Part shown: positions 35,208-47,745 of the stretch, piece after piece
Layout: every line of letters begins with the position of its first letter
How positions within the stretch are numbered: the first letter of the stretch is position 1
Assembly: GCA_025094145.1 (NCBI GenBank)
Contig: JALLLS010000076.1
Span: forward strand, 101,033 to 165,032
Origin: Spinellus fusiger
Taxonomy: Eukaryota > Mucoromycota > Mucoromycetes > Mucorales > Phycomycetaceae
Length of the DNA stretch: 64,000 bases
Direction: 5' to 3'
Made by a program: the position numbers and the translations under genes
Notes under the pieces: model-generated
What the model saw: only the letters and a program-made list of their open reading frames with translations
Told to the model about the DNA's origin: nothing
The model's database searches: none

Positions 35208-36158
35208 ATGGCTGAATTTGCACTCATCTCTACGCATGGCACACAGTCTGTCACTCGATCTGACTTCGATATTGACGCCTTGCCTTGTAATATACTCGGA
35301 ATGATTTAACAAACTAACTCTATTTTTTTATATTAGATGTCGATCGCGAGATTGATGAAGGAGGTAAGCCATTCCATTTTCCTATACTAAAGAAACACAG
35401 GAATAATAAACACATCCACTCAATCTCCCTTGATTATAGATATGAAGACGACAGTGGAACGTTTGATTGAGCAAGAAATGAGACGTATGAAGCGAAAAGA
35501 GGATAAATCTAGCCTGCCTACAAGAGTTGATCTTTTCCAGAACAATGACGTTCTTGCCCAAGAATTACAACGTGTACAAAAGAAAGAAACCTTGACTGCA
35601 TTGGATACTTCGCGTTATGAGTTAAAGGGACCTATTGAGGACGAAAGTGTAGAACAATGGAAGGCAGCTGTCGACAATACAAAGGCACAGCTTGAATCCC
35701 AGGCAGGCAGGTAAATACACACACATCCAACATCAAGAATGATGAGACTGTAGGCTATGAACAGTCAAATAACTTGAATTTTCAAAATATGACTAGTATG
35801 TTCAACTTGGAGCTGTTGCAAAAGTACGGTGCAAATGCATGGCGTGTACATAACTACCAGCTAGAGGTTTACTTGAAGCAAATCCAAAAGGGAACAGAAG
35901 AATACCGTACAAAGAGTCGTGATGTCAATAAACAGCGTAAATTTGATCAGGTAAAGAGTTATAAGAATCTACATACGAATCCACTAACATGTATTTCTTA
36001 TTTAGACACAAGCAGCTGGATCTTTACGCTCTTTAGAAAACAAGTGGTCTGACTTGATCAGTCAGAATCTTCAAGTAGAGATCGCATGTGCTTCAATGGA
36101 GAGTGAGTTGGAAGAGTTGAAGCGATACAAACAGTTGATGGAAATGGAAATAAAGTAG
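35208..36158 (+). CDS. SPF27: Pre-mRNA-splicing factor SPF27 (BCAS2/Cwf7 family)
   Basis: This is a core subunit of the Prp19 (NineTeen) complex, which activates the spliceosome. Exons 35208-35286, 35337-35363, 35440-35710, 35797-35950 and 36006-36158 join to 227 aa, the same size as human BCAS2 (225 aa). The N-terminal motif FDIDALPYVDREIDEGDMK, spread over three exons, matches the family's 'ALPYvD' start, followed by VERLIEQEMRRMK. The C-terminal half is a long coiled coil (LLQKYGANAWRVHNYQLE, then ELEELKRYKQLMEMEI), as expected for binding Cef1/Prp19. It converges with the SEN1-type gene. Confidence 0.92.
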
Positions 36159-36784
36159 TGGCAATACAGTCTCTTTTTTTTACTCTTTAGAAATAGAAAG
36201 AGTATGCTATTCTATTACTTGACACACTTCTTATGAATACATATAGGATAGACATGACAGAATTGAGATGATTAGTTTTCCAAATGATTAACACATACTA
36301 GGAACAAGAGTAATTGTGTCAATAAACTGCTGTCTGTAGGTGTAGATGACATATTAGAAGGCAGTCTCAATAGTGATTGTGATGAGTGTATGTGTATAGA
36401 GAAGAACACTATGAACTCCAGAAAGACATTTATGCCTTAAAGAAGATATTGAAGCGTAAATCATGCACCCATTAGGGTTCAAATAATAATAGGTGTATAT
36501 AAGAGAATATATGCATACTTCTAATTAAGATCTGGAAGCCGTCATTATACTAGAACAGAAAGCAATATCCAAAGAATATATAGACAAACGGATTGTTGGC
36601 ATGAGACAAGGACACTAGACTGTCATTAATACCATAGATCTCCATACCAAATTCTACTAAGTTTGATGGTAAAAAAAATTCTTTACTTAGTGAAAGATTT
36701 AAGTCTATATTACTTGTATGCATGAGATTATTGCAAGTTGAAAAACCATCCTGGGCTTAAAACATTTACAATCTTTCTAAGTGT
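36159..36784. other. Convergent intergenic region
   Basis: This lies between the stop codons of SPF27 and the SEN1-type helicase. It is AT-rich, with only short unrelated ORFs. Nothing specific is seen. Confidence 0.5.
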
Positions 36785-39700
36785 TCAGCGCATCTCCGTG
36801 TCCTGCCTTGCCTTTTTTCTTCTTTGGCTTTCTTCTGGAGAACGATCACGCGGGTGTTTTTTTTCTTTTGAGTTAATGTTGATCTGATCCACTCTAGGCA
36901 ATGATATGCGTCTGGCTTGCATTTTATCTGGTGTGGGATGTTTTGATTTGCCAGACGAATCCTTTTGAAAGAGATTGGAGGTTATGTTTCCTGGGACTAT
37001 ACGGTATCTAAAAAAAGGCCGAGAAATCTACAAATTGAAACAAATTGGAAATTAGAGTCACTGTTCTTTTGTTTTGTTTTGTTTTGTTTTGGATGAAACA
37101 CTAAAGGCCACTCACATTAACCAGTACTCTACGATCATATGCATTCCTCACAAGGTCTCCCCAATATTGACTCTGTATAAGAGCAGGCGCATTTCCCAAT
37201 ACAAACAAAGAGCATTTTGCACGAGTTAACCCCACATTCATACGACGTATGTCCGACAAGAAGCCAATGCCTCGAGCTGTTTAGGAGGAAAAAATACGTC
37301 TTTAATCTTTCTACCTGTTGCTTATAGATAACTAACAGACTTACATGAACCAGTACGAACACAAGAAAAAATGATGATTTCCTTTTCTTGTCCTTGAAAC
37401 CCATCCTATGATTGCAGTAAGTCTATTTTTCCCTTGAAGAATAAAACCAAACTATAAATAATTACTTACCACAGTATTAAAGTCGATCATATCAAGAATC
37501 CTAGATCCAAATCTTTGTTCAAACCGTGACTTTAACTGACTGAGTTGTTGTTTATAAGGTGTAATAACACCAATTTTGTAGGCAAACTATCAAGTCATTC
37601 ACATCTTCCTTTGTCAACCACACCGAAAATTTACATAAAGCTAGATAGCATAATAACCTACATTGATGCTTGGCATCTGGTTTGCCAACATATCGACAAG
37701 AACTACTGCAGCATCTGCCTCTACAGGATTATAAATAGAGTGGCCATACCCTATCTTCTCTTGGCCATCCTCTACATTGTAAAATCGATAAGGTGGGAAG
37801 TACTCCTTTGAATGCCAAGGGGCAGAGGCAATTTCACTCATTCTGGGTCCATCTTGTAACTTTGAGTTATAAAATAGCTGACTGGGAAATGCACTTATAG
37901 CAGGATGCATACGATATTGAATACTGGAGAGTATAGGTTAATAATAGAAATGTTGGAGAAAACTCTAAACCTATTAGTTTTATAAGTTATATTTTTACCT
38001 TAACAAGTATACATCCTGTGGCACAACATTCTCCAATCGCATAAAGAGACTTTGTTCATAATTATACTTAGAGGCAAGTTGAGAAAGGACAGTAGGTGGC
38101 AATTGATTAGGATCTACAAGTACAAAGTATACACACCATTAGCAAAATCCGTACTGCAAATGTGTATTATCTTTTTATAAAGTTACCACCAACAAGTACA
38201 CAGCGTCGACAATCATACTTGAGAGGAATCAAAGTACTAATTTCAATTGACTGTGCTGCTTCATCCACAATAACTGTATCAAAGGTGACTCCCATGCTTG
38301 TCAACATATCGTGGCCACTACCACTCAGTGTAGCACACACGACATCTGCTTGAGAAAATACTTTCTGTCGTGCACGTATCTTGGACACTTCCATTTCACG
38401 AGTAAAGTCTTTCTGATCTTCATAAGCTGCTTTAATTTGAACCTTGATTTCATCACGTTTTGACAATAGTCCTTTCCGTTGGTCTCGCAGGGTTGCCATC
38501 TTGACTGGATCTCGTTTAGTATCTGAAGTGTCACGATCCAATTGTTCAAGATCCAATTGTAATTTACGCAACTCATCGTTTAATTTGTCACGGCGTTGAG
38601 ACCATGCCTTGTTAGACATTTGATCATCCACACCGGCACCCAGTTCTTTTTCAATCAGACGATCCAATACAAACTCCTTAACACTGGCATTGACAGAATC
38701 AGCAACACCAATACGAACAATGTTGGGACGAATGATGGTGTCAACTGTTTTGATACCGTCTTTGAGACGTTTTGCGATTTCGTCTACAGCAGCATTACTA
38801 GGAGCGCACACAAGAATTTTGATCTTTCCGCCAAAAGCACTAGACTCTCCATGACGAATACGCTTCCCACGTTCTTCTAAAAGAGAGACAATAAGACCTA
38901 GAATTGTTTTTGTTTTTCCTAGCAATACTAGTTAGCAGTATTTTTTTTTCTCCCCATTATATGTATAAGGTTGGAGGCAGCCTACCTGTTCCTGGTGGTC
39001 TATAAAGTCAATAACAATTGTAATAATCCATACAAGTCAGTAATATATAGATATAGATATAGATAAAACTATCCATTGTCTACTTATAGTTGAAAGTAAT
39101 TACCCTTGAATCAATGTAAAACCCTTTTCTCGAGTAATGGCACCAGCAATAGCAGTAGCTTGGGGTCGATTGACGCCGTAATTCGTTACATAGTGGTTAA
39201 TCTTTTGCTCATCAATGGGAGGCTTTGGGGTGTTTTCTGGTGATATAACCTCCTTCACAAGATCATAGTATTCTAGACCTTGTATTGCTGCATATTCACG
39301 CTGAGTTGTTGTCATGCTTTTTTATATGTATAATAGATAACAATAAAAAGTTAAAAAAAAGGTAGTGTACTTTTTTTTTATTCTAATTTTTTTACCTCAT
39401 TAGACGGAGTATTTTCCATGTTGTCTTGGGGGCCAGAGAATTCAATACTGTAATACATTCCTTTGGAAAGTAACAGCGCATGGTAATATCAGCCACTGCT
39501 CGCTTATGTATAATCGACATAATCTTTCCCAAGAAAGATTTGGCTTTCCAAGAAGAATCGCCGCCTTGTTGATGAAAGAAACCTGGACCAAAGTGATCGG
39601 CAACAAACACCAACTCATCCACTGACATTTTTGAAACATGATTCAAAGGCACCATAAATGTCACATCCACAAAATCATTGACATGACAACGGCCTTCCAG

Positions 39701-41725
39701 CACCCATGATTCCAGCACATCTCCCTCACAAAGAAATTCTCTTGACCTTGCCAACTGTGCCCAAGTCTCCAGTAACAAAAGAGGCTCAAACACAGAGACA
39801 TAGTCATCAAACGAGGTATATTTATTCTTGACAGAGTGATACATTTCTTGAGGTATATTGGGAGGTCTATCGTGTATTCTCTCAATATCCCAAGACAGTA
39901 CCATCTTGAAAAGTCTATCAATGTTAGGTGCTGTCTTCTTACGTCGATCTTCAGCCTCCTTTATCTTTTGGCGTCTTTCAAAACCTGCTCGGGACGCAGG
40001 GGACTCAATCAACTGAGTCGTCCGACGTGATGAACGCTCAAACAAGGCCTTGACACTAGCTTTTTCAGCTTCAACCAAAGTAAGAGAAGGAGGAGAGGTG
40101 TCTTGGCACAGTCCCAAAAGACCCGACACACCGTCATTGTCATCGTTTTCGTCTTCTGAAGACTCTGATCCAGAACTCGAGCTTTGGGTACCATTCATGG
40201 AAGTGGCACGGGTAGACGACCGTGATCGGTTGACGGCGGAGGCGGAAGGAGATTTGACAGCGGCGTTCATGCGGCGTTCGGCACGGAATTCCTCTTTAAG
40301 AATTTTCATCCGCGAGAATCCCATGGACGGGGGTTTCAGCTTGCGGCCGGTGGAGGTGACTGCATAGGCCTGAGGGGTGGATGCATGAGGAGTGAATCGG
40401 GAGGTGGTGGGTTTGGGGCGAGAAACGGAAGTGGGGGTAGAAGAGGAGGCTTGAGCGGAAGCCGGAGCCGGTGGCGGAATGGTTGTTTTTTTGTGCTCTA
40501 CTTTAGGGATAGTAATTGAATTATATGTAGAGGAAACAGTGGTTGGGATTCGTATTGGTTTGTTAATAGGTTGGGTTGGCTTAGTGGTTGTGAAGGGCTT
40601 TGATGTTGATGCCTTTTCCAATAGATAAGTAGGTGGTGTATAGGTTCTTGTGATAGTGCCTTTGCTAGGGCCTGATGTTGGTCTAGGAGTTGAAAAAGGT
40701 CTGGACATGGATGCCTTTTCCAGGATAGGGTACGCAGGTTTATGAGGTGTTAAAGACGGCGTATTATTGTTATTAGTGTTATTAACATTGCTATTACTGC
40801 TATAATTATTATGAGTGCTATTATTATTACTAAAGGTAGAGTGTGTATGACTGTTGATGTTTCTAGTGTTGGTAGCAATGTCGGTACTGTCTATGCTGCT
40901 GACGCTGCTGCTGCTACTGCTACTACTGATAGTATGGACACTATTGCTGCTCTTGTATTTGTTTAATGTTTGTTCGATAGCCAAATATGATGTTGAAACA
41001 GATGCATTTTCCGAAACAAAAAGAGCAGACCCATAGGGAGGTTGATGAGCTACAGATGACTTAGTGGAAGAAGATAATGAAGATAATGAAGAAACATCAA
41101 GAGAAGGTAGGTAGGAAGAAGAAACAGACTGAGGTGACTGAGGCTGTTCAAACCAATCTTCTGGAATTTGAGAAAGATCAATATCATCATACTCAAATGC
41201 ATCCGAGTCATCCAAATCAATGACTTGGTCTGCATTATATTCATCACAGTCATTATTATTGTCATTCCATAGTACTGTGTCTTGTTTATTTTGGTGTGTC
41301 TTCTGTGTCTCTTGTGTTTTTTCAATGTGTAGTTCATCTTCTTTGGTATGTACTATAGGCTCCTCAATCTCCATAGGAACTTCTTTGATCAGGATTACAG
41401 GTTCCTCTATATACATTGCTGTGATGTCTTTAGCATGTACTGTAGTCTCTTCCAATGGCAATACACATTCCTCCATTGACATTAAGCATTCTTCTGGTTC
41501 TTCTTTTTTAATGACAGGAATATCTTCTTCATCGTCAGATATCTCTATTATCTCTACAGGCTCTGTCTTCACCTCACAGGACTCACTGACAGTTATATAA
41601 CTCCTTGGTGCTGAACTGTCAGTGCTCTGTGCTTTCAGTGAAGAACAGCTTCCTGGAGTTTGAAACCAGTTCTTTAATGACGTCTGACGTAGTTTTGATT
41701 TGGGGGCAGACGCATCCAGGCTCAT
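36785..41725 (-). CDS. SEN1: SEN1/senataxin-type superfamily 1 RNA-DNA helicase
   Basis: This is a 5'-3' helicase that unwinds RNA-DNA hybrids, acting in transcription termination and R-loop removal. Exon 1 (41725-39396) encodes 776 codons; exon 2 is 39316-39104; exon 3 is a 14-nt microexon (38999-38986); exon 4 starts at 38918. Helicase motifs: Q motif-like NRPQATAIAGAI, Walker [21 protein letters not shown] (Ia), DTVIVDEAAQS (II), GGDPNQLPPTV (III), IQYRMHPAIS (IV), VDGFQGQEKEIIIFS (V) and LTRAKCSLFVLGN (VI). All are present, so it looks active. The N-terminus carries QTSLKNWF (PIP-box-like) and EIIEISDDEEDIPVI (SUMO-interaction-like), then a long Ser/Thr/Asn-rich disordered stretch. It lacks the very long helical N-terminus of yeast Sen1. 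The C-terminus is basic (RRKKARQ) and ends at 36785. Same strand as ARS2 upstream. Confidence 0.9.
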
Positions 41726-42248
41726 TACGAGTGATCGATGAGATGGGCAAAAAAGGGTTAACTACAAATTACACGTTAAAACTTTTGGTTTCAATGTCAT
41801 GGATAACAGTCACATGTAGTTCATGACGATGGTTACTGCTGGCATGGATCTACTCTATTAGAATACCGAACATGAGGGTTGGATAAGGCCATAGACTCTG
41901 TTGTAAGTTGTCTGCAGATGAAAGAACTAAAAAGAAAAAGAAAGGCGACAAGACCATTAGAATTCGTTCAATTCAAAGATAAAAGACTGGTCTATACTAT
42001 CTATGAGATACTATGCAAAAAGAGAAAAGAAGTGTACTTGGGACATTGACGAGAAAAAAGAAAAGAGGGGGGCAGATGCTCTGGTGGTATAACTCTCTTC
42101 TCTTGTTTATCTACCTTTAACGCTCATGTCTGCCTGATAAAAACGTCAATAGCATCTCTCTAATCATGTCTTGTCAGCCTGTTTTTATTGTAATACAAAG
42201 CATAAAGACATCCGTTACAGTCCAATAAGAAAACAACAACAAGAATAT
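41726..42248. other. Intergenic region upstream of SEN1-type gene
   Basis: This lies between the SEN1 start and the ARS2 stop, both on the minus strand. It is AT-rich with A-tracts near 41935-42065; no ORF is supported. It probably contains the SEN1 promoter and the ARS2 3' region. Confidence 0.5.
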
Positions 42249-45200
42249 TTAATAAAATGAAATATTAGCATCGCCTTCAGCAGGTGCATCCAGGTCAACA
42301 TAAGACTTGACTTGACGAGGATCACGCGGAAGAGAGTCAATGTCCATGCTATAAAGAAAGAGGAAGACAGAGCAGATGAGTGGATAGAACAGACAGCCAT
42401 GTTAGCAGTCTTTTCTACCTGTTGCGGGCTGTACTACTACTTGTGCCTGCTCTAGGAGTCTCTCTTCCCATCACATTTAGTGCACTCCAAGTGTTATTAT
42501 CAGCAAACCCTATTCTTGGAATCTGCTTCCACTGTGTGCCTGTTGCTGCTGGCATAGAAATGAGGTTGGGTGGCCTCATCCCATTCATCGTATTCATCAT
42601 AAACGTGGAGGAAGGACCATTGGGAGAAGGGATATAAGGCACATTGTGTTGCTTCACATTCGACTGGCCAGGAGCAGGATTCATAACAGGTAATACATGA
42701 TTTGGATCAAGGACATAGTTGTTGTAATAGGTAACATCTTCTCGAATACGCTCTACTTCTTCGGGATGTTTTGAAAAAATGTGTTTCTCTACAAAGTCAT
42801 ATCCTTTGAAGGCCTTGGAACAGTCTCCTACTTTGCACTTGTACTTGGCTTCATGTTCCTTATGGACTTGTGTCTTTACAAATGCAGACAGTTCACTAGG
42901 ATAGAGTGTGAATAAAATGTGCTATCAGGGAGGAGGCTCTTTTCGACTACATTACTTTTCAATGACCTTGCCGCCCAAACTCTCCAATTTGCCATCCTTG
43001 GGTGTGTACAGCTTCAATTCAATACGATGGTCGAGATTCTGAAGCCAGTAATTGGCTTTATCATGCAGTCAATCAACATGAGTCTGGGTGTCCTCTATGT
43101 CTTCTATGTTTACCTTTATCGTTCTTTGAATATTTGGCATTGCTTTCTATAGGAATGCGGCGGTAATGAGGCTCTACACATTTACGTGACAATTCTTCCC
43201 TAGAATTACACTCCAGAGCACAGTAATAACAGTACATATGAACATGTCTAAGATAGGCAATCACCAGGTCCAACTCCTTTTTCAGATTTCGCTTCTCCAT
43301 TTCTTGTTCAGTATTAGAGGCTTCTGGTAATTCCCCATCAGAATTCACACCTTCTTCTCCTGTATGATCCAACTTCATGCCTGTTCTTTCCTTCACTGCT
43401 TTGGCTCGCTTCAATACTGCCTCCAGTCCATGCATCTTTTCTCCTAGAGACTCTTCTAGTTTTCTAGCCAGTGCCTGGGCCTGCTCAAAGTCCTTTTTAA
43501 GTCTACTAAAGCTATTGGAGATGTCAAAGGTAAAGCGTGGAATGCGCGGTACTGTCTGGTTCTTCTTATTCATTGCGACATGGAATACAAAATCATCAAT
43601 CTAGAAAATTCAACAATCCATGGTTAAACTATAAAGCAGGCTGTGGTGTTATTTTCTTCTTCTTTCTTTCTTTCTTTCTTTTAATAAATAGTATTCTATG
43701 CTAATTCTCTGTGGTATTCCCCTGTAATCTATAGGCTTTACCTTTTGACCATCCAGGTGTGTGTGGGCCTGCTCCATGTCTGTTCCTGCACTGAACTGGA
43801 TCCAGCCCACACGATGGAACTTCTTGCTGATGTTGGGCTCTGATAAAGCAAGATACTCAAACCCATCTACTTTGCTACACATCTAATAGAATGTTCCTGT
43901 CTTTTAGCACTCACACTTGAAAGAAAGAAGGAATGCCTTACTTCAATGATCTTCTCCCGTGGAATGGTAGGAGGCACTGTCTTGATCACTAGCTTGTTCT
44001 CATACTCCTCCTCCCCCTCCCCCTCCCCCTCCTCCATCTTCTGTCTATCTTCCTGCTTGGAGGTGTCCTGGCTTGTGGTGTGAGAAGTGGTGTGGGTGGA
44101 CAGGGAGGGAGGTGATGTGGCTGTGGCCGTCGTAGCACCAGGAGCAGAAGGCACTTGGTCTGGATGTCCATCATAGTTCACATCATCATACTCTCCTCGC
44201 TCCAGACCTGCCATAAACACATCATAGTCATGCCGTCTTCGTTTCTTGGTGTCCTGTTCATGAGCAAGAGAGTGGACTGGATGGTATTTCTCCAAGAACC
44301 ATATCTTGTCTTTGTTGCTCTTGAAGAACTCGGTCAATTGACGGGTGGCGTAGGTTTGTTTGTAGGATAGGTAGCGAGAGTGCAGCTCTTCTTCTGTAAA
44401 GTAGCTTCTTGCATGGGTGTTGCGGAGGTTGTCGGAGAACTGTTTGTAAGGCATCAAGAAGTTGAGTTGCTGAGGATCTACAGTAGCAGGTCTTGTGGTC
44501 ATCCTATCAATGCTGTGCCTAGTGACTAGAAGAAGGGAGGAAAAAAAGGAGCCTTACCTTGCCATGGAGGACCAATTGTTCATCATCATGTCATCTATTG
44601 ATTTGATGAGGTGAGTAGGCTTGTACACAACAAACAAACAAACAAACAAACAAACAAACAAACAAACAAACGCACTCATCAAGGGGTGGTTCAGTCCTTG
44701 TGCTGCATGTTGAGGATCAGGTCCATGCGTATAGCGTGGTGCAGGAACATAGCCGTCTCTATCATAGTTGGGGACATAGCGGTCGCCCTGTTCCGTATCT
44801 CTGACAGGTCCTCGTGGGCCGCGTGAGGTGTGCCCGCGGGAAGAATGCGGAGGTGAGAGTGCGGCATGTCGTTTGTGTCTATGCTCTTTACTCGTAAAGA
44901 ACGATAGAGAAAGAGAGAGAGAAAGAGAGAAAAAAAAAGGCAATGTTTTTTTGGGGTAAGGTTCGTTTAGACAAGCGGTTCTTTCTTCAAGCCTATGAAG
45001 AAAGGAAGACAAGGAAATGGAGAGTGGAAGATGGAGGAGAAGGGGAGATGTGCTGAAAAGGTGCTTTACCATCGGATGGAGCAGGACTTGTGCGTGGCCG
45101 TTTCTTATAATCGTAGCGATCAGACTCTCCGGGGTTGCGTTCCACACTCCTTTCACGCCGGAATTTGTCGCGGTTGTGGGAGTGTGGCAGAGTGTCATCA

Positions 45201-45271
45201 TCAGACACATCTTCATGGTCTTTGTTGCCATGCAAAGGAGGTGAGCGGGTTCTGCGCTCAGGCATGGCCAT
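42249..45271 (-). CDS. ARS2: ARS2/SERRATE zinc-finger RNA effector protein
   Basis: ARS2 is a nuclear scaffold that links the cap-binding complex to RNA processing or decay; SERRATE/ARS2 also serves small-RNA pathways. Nine exons start at the ATG at 45271 (MAMPERRTRSPP), with an RS/RD-rich, histidine-rich N-terminus. The conserved block then reads FLMPYKQFSDNL, FFKSNKDKIWFLEKYHP, an RRM-like region (FHRVGWIQFS), a helical middle part with RRIPIESNAKYS, and the ARS2 zinc finger EHEAKYKCKVGDCSKAFKG followed by FVEKHIFSKHPEEVE. The C-terminal exon (42351-42249) ends with DPRQVKSYVDLDAP, matching the conserved ARS2 tail. The exon 2/3 junction lies at a (GTTT)n tract, so the donor is ambiguous there. 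It is divergent from the AAMP/Sqt1-like gene and co-located with SEN1. Confidence 0.9.
44629..44671. repeat. (CAAA)n microsatellite in an ARS2 intron
   Basis: About ten CAAA units on the plus strand (GTTT on the coding strand) start right at the splice donor of the second ARS2 intron. Confidence 0.93.
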
Positions 45272-45895
45272 GGAGAAGTGAACGGTAGAGGGGGAAAAAA
45301 AAGAGGAAAAAAAAGATAGGGAGAAACAGTAGATCACGTCGTTGATAGAGCTATGGACACCACAGCCAAAGGAAGGATATACGTCATCAGTGACGTGAGT
45401 TCTTTCTCCTCTCTTTCCTCACCCCCCGTGTCTCCCTTATTCTTTCTCCTTTCATTTCTTTTTTTACTTGTTTTATTTCTTTTTATGCCATGAACAGTGA
45501 CACAAGTACATGTCAAACCAGGCCATCCTGGAAGAGGGGAGGCTATGTGACTTTCTTTCTATTCCTTCTCCTCTTCACCCTACTAATGAACAGTAGAGGT
45601 CAGTTAGAAGAAAGAAAAAAAGAAAAAAAGAAAAAAAAAAGGGGGGGGAGGGTGCACGGACTGCTTTCTTTTTCTTTTTTCTTTTCTTCTTTCTTCTAGG
45701 CAAGGGAGTCTGAGTGGCATAGATAGAGTGTCTGTGCCTATTAGAAATAAAAAGCAGTCTTCTTACGACGGTCTGGTCTATGGAGAGTGTGACTTTTGAT
45801 GGAGCAAAGAGGAGATTCAAAATAATATTTGCTTGTTGAAAGAAAAAAAAAAGAAGCAAAACAAGCATTATCTTATTCTTCACTTGTAACTTAGT
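45272..45895. other. Divergent promoter region, ARS2 / AAMP-like gene
   Basis: Both genes start away from this 624-bp region. It contains CT-rich tracts on the plus strand (45400-45480) and an A/G tract (45608-45650). The ORFs here are low-complexity and not supported. No defined promoter element is recognised. Confidence 0.5.
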
Positions 45896-47745
45896 ATGTC
45901 TTCTAGCCAACAGGTACTTTTGATTGATTGATTGATTGAGAAAAGAGAAGTGAAGTGAAGTGAAGTGACTTATACTGTAAAAAGGACCAATACAAGGCGT
46001 CTGACGATATTGTTGAGGAAGAATACCTCCACCAAGAGGATATTCTCGAAGAAGACATTGAGGATGGACTCGAGCCTATGGAGGATGAAGATGAAAATGA
46101 CTATGGAGAAGTGCAGGGTGAGGATTTTGTTGTGAGAAACAGGCTACTGAGTGTAGATATACCCCCCTTATTTTATTTATATATTTATATATCTATATCT
46201 TATTATTATTATTATCTATTGATCTATTGATCTATTGATTATTAGAAGAAAATCCCCTCGAGGGATATGAAATGAGACCCTCTGCCGATGATGAAAACAC
46301 AATGGAGTTAGCCGATGATTCTGTACAGGGATTCTTTGAGCATGGAGGTAACCATAGAATAGGTAGTAGGGTGCTGACTGCCATGTCTCTTCCTTAGAAC
46401 CTGTCTATAGTATTGCTGTCCATCCCAAGGAGAGCTCGATTGTAGCCAGTGGTGGTGGTGATGATAAGAGTTACCTGTGGCGTGCTGACACGGGTGAAAA
46501 GCTGTTTGAATTGAGTGGACATACGGATTCTGTGATCTCAGTGGCATTTAGTGTGGGAGGAGACTATGTTGCTTCTGCTGGCATGGATGGTAAGGTGTAT
46601 GTATGGAAATCCACAACAGGAGAGATGTGCACTAGTGTGGAGGGTCCTGATGAGATGATTGTAAGTTGTTGGGAAGGTGTGGACGGCAGACATACGCAGG
46701 CTCATCTCTCCCTTCTCTGTATTTGTTAGTGGATTGACTGGCATCCCAAGGGTAACATCCTATTAGCAGGCGCTTCAGATGGTTCCTTATGGATGTGGGC
46801 TAGTAAGTACACACTAAGATAGTAAGTTCACAGCAAGTAAGTGTGCTGATGGTGTATGCTAGTGCCTAGTGGTAAATTCATGAACATCTTCTCTGGACAT
46901 GCTGCACCTGTCACTGCGGGCTGTTTTACGCCTGATGGCAAGAGAATTGTATCTGTTTCTGAAGACATGACATGCATTGTGTGGGATCCAAAGACAGCAG
47001 TAGCAGAAGTACGCCTGACAAGTGAAGACACCCGCTTCCATTCAGAGCCCATTACCTCTGTGGCTGTGAACAAGGACAGCACACTGGCAATTACAGGCAG
47101 TATGGATGGCAAAGCACGCCTCATCCACCTCCACAACGGCCATGTAAGTTTGTGTCTGTTTCTATTCTTCTGATGCATGAGGACGGTAGATTGTGGCTGC
47201 TCTTGAGAACCACTCTGATTCCATTGAGACAGTTGCCTTTTGTGATATGTAAGTGAATTCTCTCTCTCATCTCTCATCTCTCATCTCTCTTGTCTAGTCT
47301 ATCTTTGGCTGCCACCGGTTCTGTAGATGGCACCATCTCCGTGTGGGATGTACAATCTCACCGTCTCCGTCACACTCTCCGTCACGATGTAAGTTCTTCT
47401 CTTCTCACCAAAGCATCCCTTCTCACCCTGCCTTTGTCTTTTTATTATTTTTATTATTATCATTCTAATTGTAAAAAGGATGCTATTGTCAAGGTGACAT
47501 TTGTTCGCAACTCTCCCTACCTTATCTCTTGCTCGGTCGACAAGAACGTTCTGTTGTGGGATGTGCGTACAGGAGAATGCAAGAAGAAATGGCAGGGACA
47601 CCGTGATACTGTCCTTGATGTTGCTGTCTCTAGGTATATAAGACTCAACAGAACACAGTAGGACTAACTCACATGTTGTTCTAGTGATGGCACTACCATT
47701 GTGTCTGCCTCTGACGACGGCCACTGTTTGGTGTTTTCTACATAA
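45896..47745 (+). CDS. SQT1: WD40 ribosome-assembly chaperone, AAMP/Sqt1 family
   Basis: In yeast this family (Sqt1) is the dedicated chaperone of ribosomal protein uL16/Rpl10; the animal homologue is AAMP. Ten exons (45896-45913, 45985-46117, 46246-46347, 46398-46660, 46730-46802, 46863-47143, 47190-47248, 47298-47388, 47479-47633, 47685-47745) join exactly in frame to 411 aa. The first exon is six codons. An acidic N-terminus (VEEEYLHQEDILEEDIEDGL) is typical of the family. About eight WD40 repeats follow, for example SIVASGGGDDKSYLWRADTG, YVASAGMDGKVYVWKSTTG, RIVSVSEDMTCIVWDPKT, AATGSVDGTISVWDVQS and YLISCSVDKNVLLWDVRTG. Its neighbours include other ribosome-assembly genes in the wider window. 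Confidence 0.9.
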
